Positions 1 to 8,660 of a stretch of DNA of 64,000 nt are shown here, piece after piece. Below the pieces are notes generated by a model, which had not been told where the DNA came from, did not search any database, and saw only the letters and a list, made by a program, of their open reading frames with translations. Within the stretch, counting starts at the first letter, position 1, and each line of letters begins with the position of its first letter. The translations under genes and the position numbers were made by a program. The stretch comes from Aerococcus urinaeequi (GTDB lineage: Bacteria > Bacillota > Bacilli > Lactobacillales > Aerococcaceae), in assembly GCF_001543205.1 (NCBI RefSeq), contig NZ_CP014162.1, positions 1,178,001-1,242,000 of the forward strand. The letters run 5' to 3'.

Positions 1-97
1 TTTTTAAATTAAAAGAGGATGTCCCTTTTATTATCCAAGCATAAATAACTAATATAATTAAGAATAAGATGCTTGCAATGATATAATTTTTCTTCAT
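1..97 (-). CDS. Small hydrophobic protein, partial; candidate circular-bacteriocin immunity peptide
   Basis: An ATG at 97 on the minus strand follows an AAGGAG ribosome site and opens a frame that runs off the left edge after 32 codons. The visible part begins MKKNYIIAS and continues as one strongly hydrophobic membrane segment of about 18 residues, then a short polar stretch (KGTSSFNLK). It starts 10 bases after the stop of the ABC ATPase gene, so it is the fifth gene of the bacteriocin operon. In the AS-48 cluster the small membrane immunity gene (as-48D1) lies directly after the ATPase gene, so an immunity role is the natural guess. This rests on position and hydrophobicity only; the C-terminus is missing. 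Confidence 0.6.
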   Translation of the reverse strand, partial: MKKNYIIASILFLIILVIYAWIIKGTSSFNLK

Positions 98-107
98 AGA
101 TACTCCT

Positions 108-755
108 TTAAGAATGTAGTTGCTGATTTTTTAAATAATAAATTTTAGATGCTAACTGATTTTGAATTTCGGTAGAATGGGAAGAAAATAAAAATATTCT
201 CCCTGTTTCAGCCTCCTTCTTAATTAAATTAATCATAATATTTTGACTATCGTGATCTAAAGAGTTAAGTGGCTCGTCTAGTATGACCAGGGGTGTATCG
301 ATTGAGAAAAAACAGGCCAGGGCTACCTTATATCGCATACCTAGAGAGTATGTCTCAATAAGCTGTGTATTGCTAGTATCAAAATTCAGCTCATCTAAAA
401 ATTGAAAGACATTATCTATATATGTATTATCTTGTTTCCAAAGGTACTGAATTATTTGAATATTTTCAAGTAAAGACAACTTATCATAGAATTGGGGTTC
501 ACTGGGGATGAATACTAACTTCTTTTTAAATTCTTCGACATTAAGTGTTGTTGTATCGACTAGAATTTTAAACTTATTTTTAGGATGAATAATCCCGGTT
601 AAGAGTTTTAGCAGGGTGGTTTTTCCAGTTCCATTATCCCCAATAATGCAACTGATGTCTCCAGCATTCATTTGCAGATGGACGTTGTTTAGTATAGGCA
701 TTGTGTCATAACTAAAGCTCAGGTCTGCAATTTTTATTAATTCGACGCGATTCAT
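108..755 (-). CDS. ABC transporter ATP-binding protein of the circular-bacteriocin operon
   Basis: This 215-residue protein is a single ABC ATPase domain. Walker A is GDNGTGKTT near residue 40, the Walker B stretch LVILDEPLNSLD lies near 160, and a switch histidine follows in SSHS. The signature loop is degenerate (YSLGM instead of LSGGQ), as often seen in bacteriocin and lantibiotic immunity ATPases. The start has an ideal GGAGG site and lies 11 bases after the stop of the DUF95 gene. In the AS-48 family the equivalent subunit (As-48D) works with the integral membrane partners in export and self-protection. The membrane partner here is probably the 575-residue protein or the DUF95 protein of the same operon. 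Confidence 0.85.
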   Translation of the reverse strand: MNRVELIKIADLSFSYDTMPILNNVHLQMNAGDISCIIGDNGTGKTTLLKLLTGIIHPKNKFKILVDTTTLNVEEFKKKLVFIPSEPQFYDKLSLLENIQIIQYLWKQDNTYIDNVFQFLDELNFDTSNTQLIETYSLGMRYKVALACFFSIDTPLVILDEPLNSLDHDSQNIMINLIKKEAETGRIFLFSSHSTEIQNQLASKIYYLKNQQLHS

Positions 756-766
756 TTCTTCACCTC

Positions 767-1291
767 CTAAAGTTTAATATTTAATCTAGATTCTATCAGA
801 GCTGCCAATATCAATAGACAAGTTAATAAAATGAAAAAATATAAACTATATCGCAATTTTATATATCGGATTTCCACATGACGGATATTGTAGATAAATT
901 TCTGTGTTTCAAGCGAGATACTTCCTGCCATTAAAAGGGCGATCATTTCAGGGAAAACATGGGGCAATATCCCAGTTATTAATGGGTTTACGCCATACTT
1001 ATTAAATACAGAAATAAGCACATTACCTAGAAATACACCATTAAAAATAACTATGAATGAGCTACCGATGCCAAAAGATAAATTACCTACGATGATTAAG
1101 ACTAGTGCTAATATAATATTATTTTTAAAGACATATAAAAAGGATACTGATTGAGGATTGATGCTGTATGAACTATCTTTAAAAATAATGATTCCAATCA
1201 ATAATGAGAGGATGTATAGAATAACCATGAATAGAAAGGAATCTTTAAAATAACGAAAAGCATCTGCATATTTAGATAGAAGTGTTTTCAA
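767..1291 (-). CDS. DUF95/SpoIIM-like membrane protein of the circular-bacteriocin operon
   Basis: This 174-residue protein has about five hydrophobic segments and the DUF95 (SpoIIM family) core, including the loop GILPHVFPEMIALLMAG at residues 108-124. DUF95 proteins occur in essentially every described circular bacteriocin cluster (As-48C, CclC, GarC), where they are thought to help maturation, secretion or immunity. The start is a TTG at 1291 preceded by AAAGGAG with 9-base spacing. It overlaps the end of the upstream 575-codon gene by 20 bases, which suggests translational coupling. The family assignment comes from motif recognition and operon context; the exact biochemical role is unknown for the family. 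Confidence 0.82.
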   Translation of the reverse strand: MKTLLSKYADAFRYFKDSFLFMVILYILSLLIGIIIFKDSSYSINPQSVSFLYVFKNNIILALVLIIVGNLSFGIGSSFIVIFNGVFLGNVLISVFNKYGVNPLITGILPHVFPEMIALLMAGSISLETQKFIYNIRHVEIRYIKLRYSLYFFILLTCLLILAALIESRLNIKL

Positions 1292-2999
1292 AAATGTAAA
1301 CTCCTTTTATAAGCAATTTTTTTTCTTCACGAATTAATGCAAATGTATATGGTAAGATAAAGCCAAAATAAGCTAAGAAAAGAATATATATCAAATTCTC
1401 AGGGATAATGATGACAATGCTATTAAACAATAAAAGGTAATACCAAGGTAGAATGAGTATATTTTTCCATAAAGAATAAATTCTAAGATAAATTTTTTCT
1501 TCAAGAGAATCAGTATCATTTATGTAATTCGTACTCAACAAATTGATTAAACTTTTGCTGAATATAAATGGACTAGCCAACAAACTTAATGTATTCCCTA
1601 TAAAATAGGACCAAATTGTGATTAAAACGATCAAAGTTGAAGTGATTAAGGCTATCACAAAGTTAGGAATAAAATAAAAATTCAATAAATTCACTAAAAC
1701 AAAAGAAATTAAAATTGGTACGATGGTCATTATGAATAACAATTCTTTTTTTACAAGATATAGTTTTTCCAGGCTCGTTCCAGACAATTTGAAAAGATAA
1801 ATGCTTTGTGTATCTATATGGTAACGAAAGATGGATAAAAATTTATATTGAATTTCTTGAATAATACCAGTCACAATCACTAAAGTAATAAATACCAATA
1901 GAAAACTTTTCAATACAAGATTTTCTATATGGGTCATAAAAATAAAAGTAATCCATAAGCTCAAAATAGTTTGCGTAGAAATAAAGTAAGAGATAATATT
2001 TCTTTCTGCAAGTTCTTTGCTATTTCTAATTAGATTTAGTTGGATATATGATATCGGGTTATTAAACTTAAACTTTCTTCCAATGAAATTCCATAAATTT
2101 AATAAGCGTGTTTTATTGTCGGAAGGAGTATACACGAACTCATTTGTTGTAAAAACCCGTTCTAAGCCATTTTTAACGTGAAACCCTATAATCAAAATGA
2201 TAATCAGAAGAATTATAATAATAGAAAAAATTGCAAATTCTTGTGAAAGGATTCTGGATACTTCTAGATAGTACGAAATAAACTGATTGCTTTTATGTGT
2301 CCAAAGAATTAACAATTCATCATTTAAGATATTCATCGAGTCAGCAGAGAAGCTTTCAGTTTTTAAAATAGATTTAACCAGTTGAAAGCTATCTATTAAA
2401 AACTCTAAAAAGATGTAGATAGTCCCCATGCCAATTGCTAGTTTTGACCAATGTAATATAACCGAAGTTGGTTTGTGATTGGTTTGTTTTTTTATTAAAT
2501 CCCGTTTCTTGTATTGAAAAATTCTAAATAACAAAATGAATAGAGAAAGTAATGGACATATTATTAAAAGCGCTAGCGCTAACATAGAATTTGTAAAACT
2601 TAAGAAAATTAAAATGCCAATTAACTTATCAAAATAAATGTAATAAAAAAGCAAGAATTCATTTAAAACTTCAAGATACAAATTATTCCAAAAACCTCTA
2701 GGATTAGTTGATACCCATTCAAAATTTAAATTTGCGACAATAACTTTTGGTTTTTTTATGACGAATTCTAAGTGCAGAAAAATAAATAATAAGGTAAGGA
2801 TATTCACATAGATATTCTGTATACCAAGGTTTGTCATTAATTTTTGAGCTAGGAATAACGTCAACATGAAAATTATATATTTGCTAACTAGTAAACCTAT
2901 GAATATAACTTTTTTATTTTTTATAGGAGAATGAGACAGTAGTAACTGATAATTGCTAACTAATCGATTCTTTAAATTATTTCTTAAATATTGATACAA
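1272..2999 (-). CDS. Large multi-spanning membrane protein, probable circular-bacteriocin maturation factor (As-48B-like)
   Basis: This 575-residue protein has roughly ten or more hydrophobic segments and no soluble catalytic domain that I recognise. It lies immediately after the precursor gene, 41 bases away. Size and position match As-48B (about 560 residues), CclB and similar proteins thought to take part in leader removal and head-to-tail ligation. A TTG start at 2999 preceded by a GGGGGT stretch fits best. The sequence is very rich in Ile, Leu, Phe and Asn, in line with the AT-rich composition of the whole operon. Function is inferred from synteny; I cannot identify a catalytic residue. 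Confidence 0.72.
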   Translation of the reverse strand: MYQYLRNNLKNRLVSNYQLLLSHSPIKNKKVIFIGLLVSKYIIFMLTLFLAQKLMTNLGIQNIYVNILTLLFIFLHLEFVIKKPKVIVANLNFEWVSTNPRGFWNNLYLEVLNEFLLFYYIYFDKLIGILIFLSFTNSMLALALLIICPLLSLFILLFRIFQYKKRDLIKKQTNHKPTSVILHWSKLAIGMGTIYIFLEFLIDSFQLVKSILKTESFSADSMNILNDELLILWTHKSNQFISYYLEVSRILSQEFAIFSIIIILLIIILIIGFHVKNGLERVFTTNEFVYTPSDNKTRLLNLWNFIGRKFKFNNPISYIQLNLIRNSKELAERNIISYFISTQTILSLWITFIFMTHIENLVLKSFLLVFITLVIVTGIIQEIQYKFLSIFRYHIDTQSIYLFKLSGTSLEKLYLVKKELLFIMTIVPILISFVLVNLLNFYFIPNFVIALITSTLIVLITIWSYFIGNTLSLLASPFIFSKSLINLLSTNYINDTDSLEEKIYLRIYSLWKNILILPWYYLLLFNSIVIIIPENLIYILFLAYFGFILPYTFALIREEKKLLIKGVYIFENTSI

Positions 3000-3040
3000 A
3001 ACATTTGACCCCCAGTTATGATTAACTTATATTAGTTACG

Positions 3041-3265
3041 TTAGTATGCGATTGCTGAAGCCATACTTTTCTTTGCAAGGTTTTGAACAGTCTTTTTAAA
3101 CGCTGCCCATCCAATTGTCATAATTGTTGTTGCACCCCCAGATGCAACAGAAGAAATTATACCTAGTACAGTTACTAATGTGCCGGCCCCTAAGATAACA
3201 TTAACTACGGTTGTTGCTACCGCGGTTGGGATACCAAGGGCAGCTGCTACAAATGCTAAAATCAT
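3041..3265 (-). CDS. Circular bacteriocin precursor, enterocin AS-48-like
   Basis: The 74-residue product is hydrophobic and cationic, with no Asp or Glu and four lysines (FKK and AKK) in its C-terminal third. It carries the segment GIPTAVATTVVNV, close to the AS-48 segment GIPAAVAGTVLNV as I remember it, then a Gly/Ser-rich turn (SVASGG) as in AS-48 (AVGSGG). It ends in an aromatic residue, Tyr, where AS-48 ends in Trp. Only about ten residues precede GIP, so the leader is very short: two to five residues if the mature ring has about 70. The ATG follows AGAGAGGAATGA at usable spacing. The next four genes are the accessory set expected for circular bacteriocins. The ligation site is not determined. 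Confidence 0.85.
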   Translation of the reverse strand: MILAFVAAALGIPTAVATTVVNVILGAGTLVTVLGIISSVASGGATTIMTIGWAAFKKTVQNLAKKSMASAIAY

Positions 3266-3357
3266 TATGATTCATTCCTCTCTTTTTATACATTTTTGGG
3301 GATCAAATGATGTCCTCGTATGGGACACATATATAATATCAACGGCAAAAACAAAAA

Positions 3358-3385
3358 ATTGTATAATTTCATAAGAAGTAGACAA
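3358..3385 (-). promoter_or_regulatory. Probable promoter of the bacteriocin operon
   Basis: Read on the minus strand there is a -35-like TTGTCT (3385-3380), a 16-base spacer and a -10-like TACAAT (3363-3358). Transcription would start near 3350 and give a leader of about 85 bases before the precursor ATG at 3265. It is the best match in the 365-base gap between the precursor and the upstream terminator. Confidence 0.45.
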
Positions 3386-3448
3386 ATTGTCTTCAAATGC
3401 TAGATTAAAAAATATATTGGATGATATTATGATTTTTTTGTTATTCTC

Positions 3449-3462
3449 CTCACTATAGTGAG
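3449..3462. promoter_or_regulatory. 14-bp perfect palindrome upstream of the bacteriocin promoter
   Basis: CTCACTATAGTGAG is a perfect inverted repeat about 65 bases upstream of the predicted -35 box of the bacteriocin operon. This is a position suited to an activator or an operator. No regulator gene lies in the visible part of the cluster. The rest of the gap 3266-3569 shows only AT-rich sequence and a weak open frame that I rejected. Confidence 0.35.
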
Positions 3463-3569
3463 AAGTAAGTATCCGTGCTATCATGAAGATAACTTGAACA
3501 GCGAAAATAAATGTAACACTTGGCAACAGACAAAATACTGATTATCGATTTTGTATAGATCACAACATA

Positions 3570-3604
3570 AAGGCGCAAGAGTTGATGAGCTCTTGCGCCT
3601 TTTA
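3570..3604. terminator. Hairpin terminator between hcrB-like gene and bacteriocin operon
   Basis: A perfect 12-bp stem (AAGGCGCAAGAG / CTCTTGCGCCTT) with an 8-base loop lies downstream of the minus-strand reductase operon ending at 3631. T-runs flank it weakly on both sides, so it may work in both directions. Confidence 0.75.
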
Positions 3605-3630
3605 ATGATTCTAATTTCTGCTATGCTGCC

Positions 3631-6063
3631 TTATTCCTCATCCATTTCTGCTAGGGCAGTGATGGCTGCGATCCGTCCAAAAGTAAAGATATCAGTTAGG
3701 GCGTTACCACCTAAACGGTTACCAGCGTGGATCCCACCAGCAACTTCACCAGCTGCAAATAGCCCAGGAATTACTTGGCCATCAGTGTTGATTACTCTAG
3801 CTTCTGTATCTATTTTTAAACCACCCATTGTGTGGTGAACGGCTGGTTTACGTGGCGTTGCATAGAATGGTGCTTGTACCACTTTTAACGCAAAAGCTGA
3901 CTTGTGGAATTCAGGGTCTTCACCAGCATCAACATAGCTATTGTATTTTGCAATCGTATCTGCAAGCACAGCTGGATCCATACCTAATTGCTCGGCTAAG
4001 CCTTCGATCGTATCATCGCGGAAAAGGGTACCAGCAGCGACTTGTTGGTCGATTTTTTCTTGACTGGTATTATAAGCTGTTTCCTTGATTAAATCATCGG
4101 CAATTAAGTAGAACAATCCACCCACATTAATAGCCGCTTGGGCTAGTTCGTCACGGCTACCAAATTCATTGACGAAGCGTTTTCCTTCAGTATCGACCAT
4201 TACAAAGTTTGCTGGTGGCACTTGTAAACCAGAGAATAAGCCACCCGTTTCAGGATCGGATGTAGGCATCAGTTGTGAGAAGCCCATACCAACTAAGTCG
4301 GCGCCTACAGATTCACCTAATAAGATACCATCCCCTGTAATAGCTGGCGAGTTTGAGGTTTTAATGTCATCTGCAATTTCAGTCCAGTAGGTATTGTATT
4401 TTTGAAGCATCTTCGTATTGGCACCGAAACCACCAGAAGTAATAATGGTTGCTTTGGCGTGAACAATGACTTTATCACCCTTAGCGTTTTGTCCAATTGC
4501 GCCCGTAATTTTACCATCTTCTACCAGTAATTCTTTAGCAGGTGTTTCAGTGAGGATGAGGCCACCGTTTTCCTCAACGTAAGGTTTTAAGACAGAGATG
4601 AAGGCAAAACCTTCGTTTCCTTCAGGTTTATGACCACGACGCCATAAAGCACCAACTGGCATAGAGACGTCGTCACGTTCAAATGGTACGCCAATCTCAG
4701 TCAACCATTCAACAGATCCTAAGGCGTTATCAGTCAGTTGTTTCACAAGTTTATAATCACCATAGATTACTTGACCATTTAAGTCCTCACGTTTACCACC
4801 TAAATAAGTTTGAATTCTGTGGAGTAGGACTGAATCAAATAGGTAATCTTCACCTTGTTGAGTTCGTTCTAAGTAGTCATTGATTTGTGCACGTAAACTG
4901 ATGAAGTCCTCTAAGTATTCTGAATCAATCGTGTCTTCGTCAATGGCTGCAATTTCCTCTAAGGTATGTCCTTCACCGGGGTTAGCAGAGAAAGTTGCTT
5001 GCCATTCGGGTTCAGCAGCATTCATCGGTCCACCAGCACGGACAGTATTACCACCTAATGATGGGAATTTTTCAAGTAAGATGACTTCTTTACCCGCTTG
5101 AACAGTTGCAGCAGCTGCGGCTAAACCGGCACCACCGCCACCAATAACAAGGATATCGGTGTCATATTCAATGGTTTCAGTTGCTGATTTAGTAGCGATT
5201 TTTGGCCGTTTTTTCAAAATATTTGGATCAGCGCCAGCTAGTCGTACTGCATCGGCAACCCCATCAAGCACACTTTGACTCGTTACAGAAGCACCAGAAA
5301 CAGCATCTACATTTAAGGTTTGATTTTCTATAATTTGTTCAGGGATGCGGGTGAATACCAAATCAGCGATCCCTTCCGTTTCACCACTTGAATCAATATC
5401 GATCCGGTCAATACGTGTATCACTAAATGACACAGTGATTGGAAGTGGTCCGTTATGACCAACAGCTTTTACTTCATAGTGACCAGGTTCAAAGCGAACT
5501 TCTTCAGGTAGAGATAAGATACTTGCAACATCGGTAAAACGAAGGAATTGACCGAAACAAGTTTCTAAGAAATGAACAGTATTTTCATCTTTAAGATTGC
5601 CATCTTCATCAAATGCTTCATGAGCGCGACCCAGTAAAAATTCATGCCCAGGCATCACTATGGCGTTTACACCGGGTGTATCTAAGATTTGACGCAAATG
5701 TAATTGGGCACGTGACGAACCTTGAATATCATAGGAAGCACCTACTAGCATGATAGGTTTCCCGTCAAGTGGGTGTAAATTAAAGGATAAGTGTTCAATG
5801 ATATTTTTTAGGGCAGAAGGGATGGAGTGATTGTGTTCAGGTGTAGCTAAAATGACCCCATCTGCAGCAGAGATTTTCTCATTAAAAGTTTGAATAATTG
5901 GTAAGTCATCTTGCTCTTCAGTTTCTACGAATATAGGTACTTGGCGAAGGTCTAGTATCTCTATTTCAGCTTTATTAGCAAAGTGCTTTTGCATAAATTC
6001 AAGTAAAGTCCGGTTATATGATTTTTCAGCGGCACTACCAGCGATAGCAATAAATTTCATCAT
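3631..6063 (-). CDS. Flavin reductase / FMN-binding / fumarate-reductase-type fusion; HcrB-like enoate reductase
   Basis: The 810-residue protein has three parts. Residues 1-185 form an NADPH-dependent FMN reductase (flavodoxin fold) domain. Residues about 195-275 form an FMN_bind domain with the flavinylation-type motif [10 protein letters not shown] near 250-260. Residues about 295-805 form a fumarate-reductase/flavocytochrome-c domain with an FAD-binding [12 protein letters not shown] stretch near 305 and the family end block HHTMGGL...[17 protein letters not shown]. There is no signal peptide, so it is cytosolic. Length, domains and a 201-residue FMN reductase 14 bases upstream match the HcrA/HcrB hydroxycinnamate reductase pair of Lactiplantibacillus as I recall it. 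Fumarate, acrylate or another enoate could equally be the acceptor. ApbE encoded at 37403 would attach the FMN. The start has AAGGAGG at 9 bases. Confidence 0.82.
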   Translation of the reverse strand: MMKFIAIAGSAAEKSYNRTLLEFMQKHFANKAEIEILDLRQVPIFVETEEQDDLPIIQTFNEKISAADGVILATPEHNHSIPSALKNIIEHLSFNLHPLDGKPIMLVGASYDIQGSSRAQLHLRQILDTPGVNAIVMPGHEFLLGRAHEAFDEDGNLKDENTVHFLETCFGQFLRFTDVASILSLPEEVRFEPGHYEVKAVGHNGPLPITVSFSDTRIDRIDIDSSGETEGIADLVFTRIPEQIIENQTLNVDAVSGASVTSQSVLDGVADAVRLAGADPNILKKRPKIATKSATETIEYDTDILVIGGGGAGLAAAAATVQAGKEVILLEKFPSLGGNTVRAGGPMNAAEPEWQATFSANPGEGHTLEEIAAIDEDTIDSEYLEDFISLRAQINDYLERTQQGEDYLFDSVLLHRIQTYLGGKREDLNGQVIYGDYKLVKQLTDNALGSVEWLTEIGVPFERDDVSMPVGALWRRGHKPEGNEGFAFISVLKPYVEENGGLILTETPAKELLVEDGKITGAIGQNAKGDKVIVHAKATIITSGGFGANTKMLQKYNTYWTEIADDIKTSNSPAITGDGILLGESVGADLVGMGFSQLMPTSDPETGGLFSGLQVPPANFVMVDTEGKRFVNEFGSRDELAQAAINVGGLFYLIADDLIKETAYNTSQEKIDQQVAAGTLFRDDTIEGLAEQLGMDPAVLADTIAKYNSYVDAGEDPEFHKSAFALKVVQAPFYATPRKPAVHHTMGGLKIDTEARVINTDGQVIPGLFAAGEVAGGIHAGNRLGGNALTDIFTFGRIAAITALAEMDEE

Positions 6064-6077
6064 GTATCATGTCCTCC

Positions 6078-6683
6078 TTAGCCAATTTCCCACGAAAAGT
6101 TTGTGTCCCGACGGCTTGTTAATTGCTCTTGTTCACGCAGTTGTGCAAGGATTTCAACAAAGCCAATGAATTCGGTGAAATGTTTTTCTAGTTCAAGAAC
6201 TTTCTCTGGATAGATTAAGTGGCCATCTTCATCAAAAGCTTTACCTGAATTAGATAAATAGTATTCAGTACCTGGCATGACACGTGCTTTTAATTCAGGT
6301 GAATCAAGGATTTGACGAAGATGATTTTGTGCACGAGAAGTCCCTAAGCTACCTAGTGAGCCACCAACAATCATCACCGCTTTATCCATGAGTGCTTGGT
6401 CAGTATAGGAAATCCATTCTAATAAGGATTTCAAACCAGCGGTAATTGAGTGGTCATATTCAGGTGTTGAAATAATCACCCCATCAGCTTCAGTGATTTT
6501 TTTCGAGATAGCTTGGACAATCTCAGGTGCAATTTTGTCTTCTGGTTGGGTAAAAACAGGTACGCCCTTGATTTCTACTACTTCTATTTCAGCCTGGTTA
6601 GCAAAATGATCAGCCATAAAATGCAACAACTGGCGATTGGTTGATCTATCAGAGTTTGTACCAACAATAGCAACAAATTTCAT
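6078..6683 (-). CDS. NADPH-dependent FMN reductase family protein, HcrA-like
   Basis: This 201-residue protein has a flavodoxin-like fold. It shows the N-terminal strand MKFVAIVGTNSDRSTNRQLL with an S/T-rich phosphate loop, the flavin-contact segment TPEYDHSITAGLKSLLEW near residue 90, and GSLGTSRAQNHLRQILDSP. It is a clear paralogue of the N-terminal domain of the 810-residue fusion that follows 14 bases later, and of the proteins at 38384 and 39009. The likely role is to deliver reducing equivalents from NAD(P)H, or to act as the HcrA partner of the fusion. A GGAGG site precedes the ATG. The gene leads the two-gene operon ended by the hairpin at 3570. Confidence 0.85.
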   Translation of the reverse strand: MKFVAIVGTNSDRSTNRQLLHFMADHFANQAEIEVVEIKGVPVFTQPEDKIAPEIVQAISKKITEADGVIISTPEYDHSITAGLKSLLEWISYTDQALMDKAVMIVGGSLGSLGTSRAQNHLRQILDSPELKARVMPGTEYYLSNSGKAFDEDGHLIYPEKVLELEKHFTEFIGFVEILAQLREQEQLTSRRDTNFSWEIG

Positions 6684-6908
6684 GTATTAACCTCCAATTT
6701 TATTGTGAATAAAATAACGAATTTTGGTGAGTTAAAAAGAACACTTTTTGTACAGAAGTAGATAAAATCATAAAACGCTTATTTTACAGGTTTTTACCAC
6801 GTACAAATTTACTAAAGTCTTCTAACTTACACGAGTATATAACAAAATATTTGTGAAAACAATTACAAAGAAGGAAGGGAATCGTATGAATAAATCTCGA
6901 TAAATCAC

Positions 6909-6940
6909 AAAAAACCGAGACGATTAGGTCTCGGTTTTTA
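6909..6940. terminator. Terminator downstream of bioY
   Basis: A perfect 12-bp stem AAAAACCGAGAC / GTCTCGGTTTTT with a 6-base loop and A/T-runs on both sides lies just after the bioY stop. The remaining gap 6684-6908 is the 5' region of the hcrA-like gene and shows no feature I can name. Confidence 0.85.
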
Positions 6941-6961
6941 AGCTTAATGCAAGGTCTATTT

Positions 6962-7477
6962 CTATAGGACTAATCGTTTTTTCAAGACTAAAGCTAGGGA
7001 AATGGCTGCTACGTTTTTAATGATATCGGTTGGTAGGAAGATTATCATACCTGACATAAGTGTTTGCATCCAAGTGATTGGTGAATCTAGTAAGAAGTTT
7101 AGTGCCAAGTACATGTATGATAAACCACATAAGAATATTATGACATTCATGACAATTGCACGAATGGTTAATACTTTCCATCCATTTTCAAGTGCCGGGT
7201 TTTGACTGGCAAAAATCATGGCTACAATAAAGCCGATGATAAAACCAAAAGAAGGGCTGTAAATAAAGGCACCTTTAAACATAAATAAAAGAATGGCGTT
7301 TAATAGCATAGCAACTGCTGCATATTTTCTTGGTAGTAATAAACCTGTTAAAATAACCGCTAAGGTTTGTAGTGTGAAAGGAATTGCGCCGAATGGTACA
7401 ACAACATAGGAAGCGATGAGCGTAATTACGCTCATAAGTGCTGAAAGTACCCAGTAGTAAGTAGATGATTTTGTCAT
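6962..7477 (-). CDS. bioY: Biotin transporter BioY (ECF S component)
   Basis: This 171-residue, six-segment membrane protein has the BioY family features: the early VPFGAIPFTLQTLAVILTGLLL segment around residues 27-48 and a late FLPTDIIKNVAAISLAL segment. It would capture biotin and use the shared ECF energising module, which is not in this window. It follows the birA repressor/ligase gene on the same strand. The 122-base gap between them carries a strong inverted repeat matching a BirA operator, so biotin-dependent repression is likely. The ATG at 7477 has AAAAGGAGAAC upstream. The protein is slightly shorter than many BioY proteins (about 180-190) but appears complete. Confidence 0.92.
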   Translation of the reverse strand: MTKSSTYYWVLSALMSVITLIASYVVVPFGAIPFTLQTLAVILTGLLLPRKYAAVAMLLNAILLFMFKGAFIYSPSFGFIIGFIVAMIFASQNPALENGWKVLTIRAIVMNVIIFLCGLSYMYLALNFLLDSPITWMQTLMSGMIIFLPTDIIKNVAAISLALVLKKRLVL

Positions 7478-7497
7478 ATTGTTCTCCTTTTAATTGA

Positions 7498-7524
7498 GTC
7501 AACCATATTTTATTTATGGTTGAC
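7498..7524. promoter_or_regulatory. Candidate BirA operator upstream of bioY
   Basis: GTCAACC at 7498 and GGTTGAC at 7518 form an inverted repeat separated by 13 bases. The perfect repeat extends to 10 bp per arm (GTCAACCATA / TATGGTTGAC). Its two half-sites around an AT-rich spacer resemble known biotin operators, and it lies 21 bases before the bioY start. Confidence 0.65.
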
Positions 7525-7599
7525 CATTTATTTTTTACATGGATGTGCGCTAAATGATCACACATCCAAAAGTTGTTGCTATAGTTAAGTTTAAGTGCG

Positions 7600-8601
7600 C
7601 TATTGGTCAGCGAATTGCTGACTAGAGAAAGACACTTCGCCAGATACAAGGGTTCGTACTTTACCTTCTGGTGTTTCAATTGAAAGATGACCAAGATCTG
7701 TTACACCAAGGATTTTACCACGATAGTTTTCGTGATTTTCTGTATAGTTAACCCACTGGTTTTTACCTAATAAGTGACTGCGGTAAAAGTCCAAGAAAGC
7801 CAGACTAGATAGGTCATCATAGTAGGATTTAAATTTAATTATAAAGTTTGTAATTAAATCGTTCGTATTAAATGTTCTTGGCAATTGTGGTCCAAATAAG
7901 GTACCCGCAACAGATTGATTTTCAGCATTTTCTTTGGAAAAGTCACCCGCAAGGTTAGACCCAACCCCAAGTACCAAATGTGAAATGGTCTGACTTTCCA
8001 TATCAAAAGTTGCTTCAGTTAGGATACCGACGACCTTTTTCCCTTGATAAAATAGATCATTCACCCACTTAATCATGACATCATCAGGTAAATAAGTGGA
8101 TAGGGTTTCTGCATAGGCTGAAGCAGAAGCAATCGTCATTGAAGCGACTAGGTCATTATTGACACCTTTTGGTGGGGTCATGACGAGTGAAAAGTAAAGT
8201 CCCTGGCTAAGCGATGAATAAAAAGCACGACCACGACGACCGCGACCAGCTGTCTGTTCATTTGAAATGAAGAGGGCAGGCTGGTTAGGATGATCTGCTG
8301 CGTGTTTACGACCAAGGTCATTGGTTGACGAGGTAGATTCTTGGTAGTAAACCTTTAATTCAGGCCAAACGTTTTGTAGGCCATGGCTAATTTGGTTAGG
8401 ATCAATGGCATGGTTTAGGTTTTCTAAGGCATAGCCATTTTTAGGATGACGGATAATTTCATATCCTTCAGTTTCTAACTGCTTGACGGCCTTCCAAACA
8501 GCATTCCGGCTGACTTGGAAGTGGTCGGCTAACTCTGGACCAGTATGGAAATGACCTGGGTGGTCTAGTAAGTAAGCCAATAATTTCGCTTTAACTGTCA
8601 T
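7600..8601 (-). CDS. birA: Bifunctional biotin-protein ligase / biotin operon repressor BirA
   Basis: The protein has an N-terminal winged-helix domain (about residues 1-65; ELADHFQVSRNAVWKAVKQLETEGY). A biotin ligase core follows with the biotinyl-AMP loop GRGRRGR near residue 120 and KWVNDLFYQGKKVVGIL near 185, then a small C-terminal SH3-like domain ending in the GEVSF region. It attaches biotin to carboxylase carrier domains and, loaded with biotinyl-AMP, represses biotin genes. The frame is open to 8631, but the ATG at 8601 has the only good ribosome site (GAAAGGAAGG), giving 333 residues. The HTH domain and the operators at 7498 and possibly 8661 support a regulatory role. Confidence 0.93.
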   Translation of the reverse strand: MTVKAKLLAYLLDHPGHFHTGPELADHFQVSRNAVWKAVKQLETEGYEIIRHPKNGYALENLNHAIDPNQISHGLQNVWPELKVYYQESTSSTNDLGRKHAADHPNQPALFISNEQTAGRGRRGRAFYSSLSQGLYFSLVMTPPKGVNNDLVASMTIASASAYAETLSTYLPDDVMIKWVNDLFYQGKKVVGILTEATFDMESQTISHLVLGVGSNLAGDFSKENAENQSVAGTLFGPQLPRTFNTNDLITNFIIKFKSYYDDLSSLAFLDFYRSHLLGKNQWVNYTENHENYRGKILGVTDLGHLSIETPEGKVRTLVSGEVSFSSQQFADQ

Positions 8602-8660
8602 GAAATATATCCTTCCTTTCTTTTTATACAAGCATTAGATTAGCAAGTTAATTAGATGTT

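Noticed and set aside
3272-3526. 84-codon open frame directly upstream of the bacteriocin gene with two hydrophobic stretches.
   Set aside because: It starts with TTG, has no ribosome site, contains the best promoter of the operon, and resembles no known accessory protein. It is probably a chance frame in the leader.
6684-6720. TTGTGAATAAAATAAC before the hcrA-like gene as a possible Rex redox-repressor site.
   Set aside because: Only one half-site matches; the second half of the Rex palindrome is missing.
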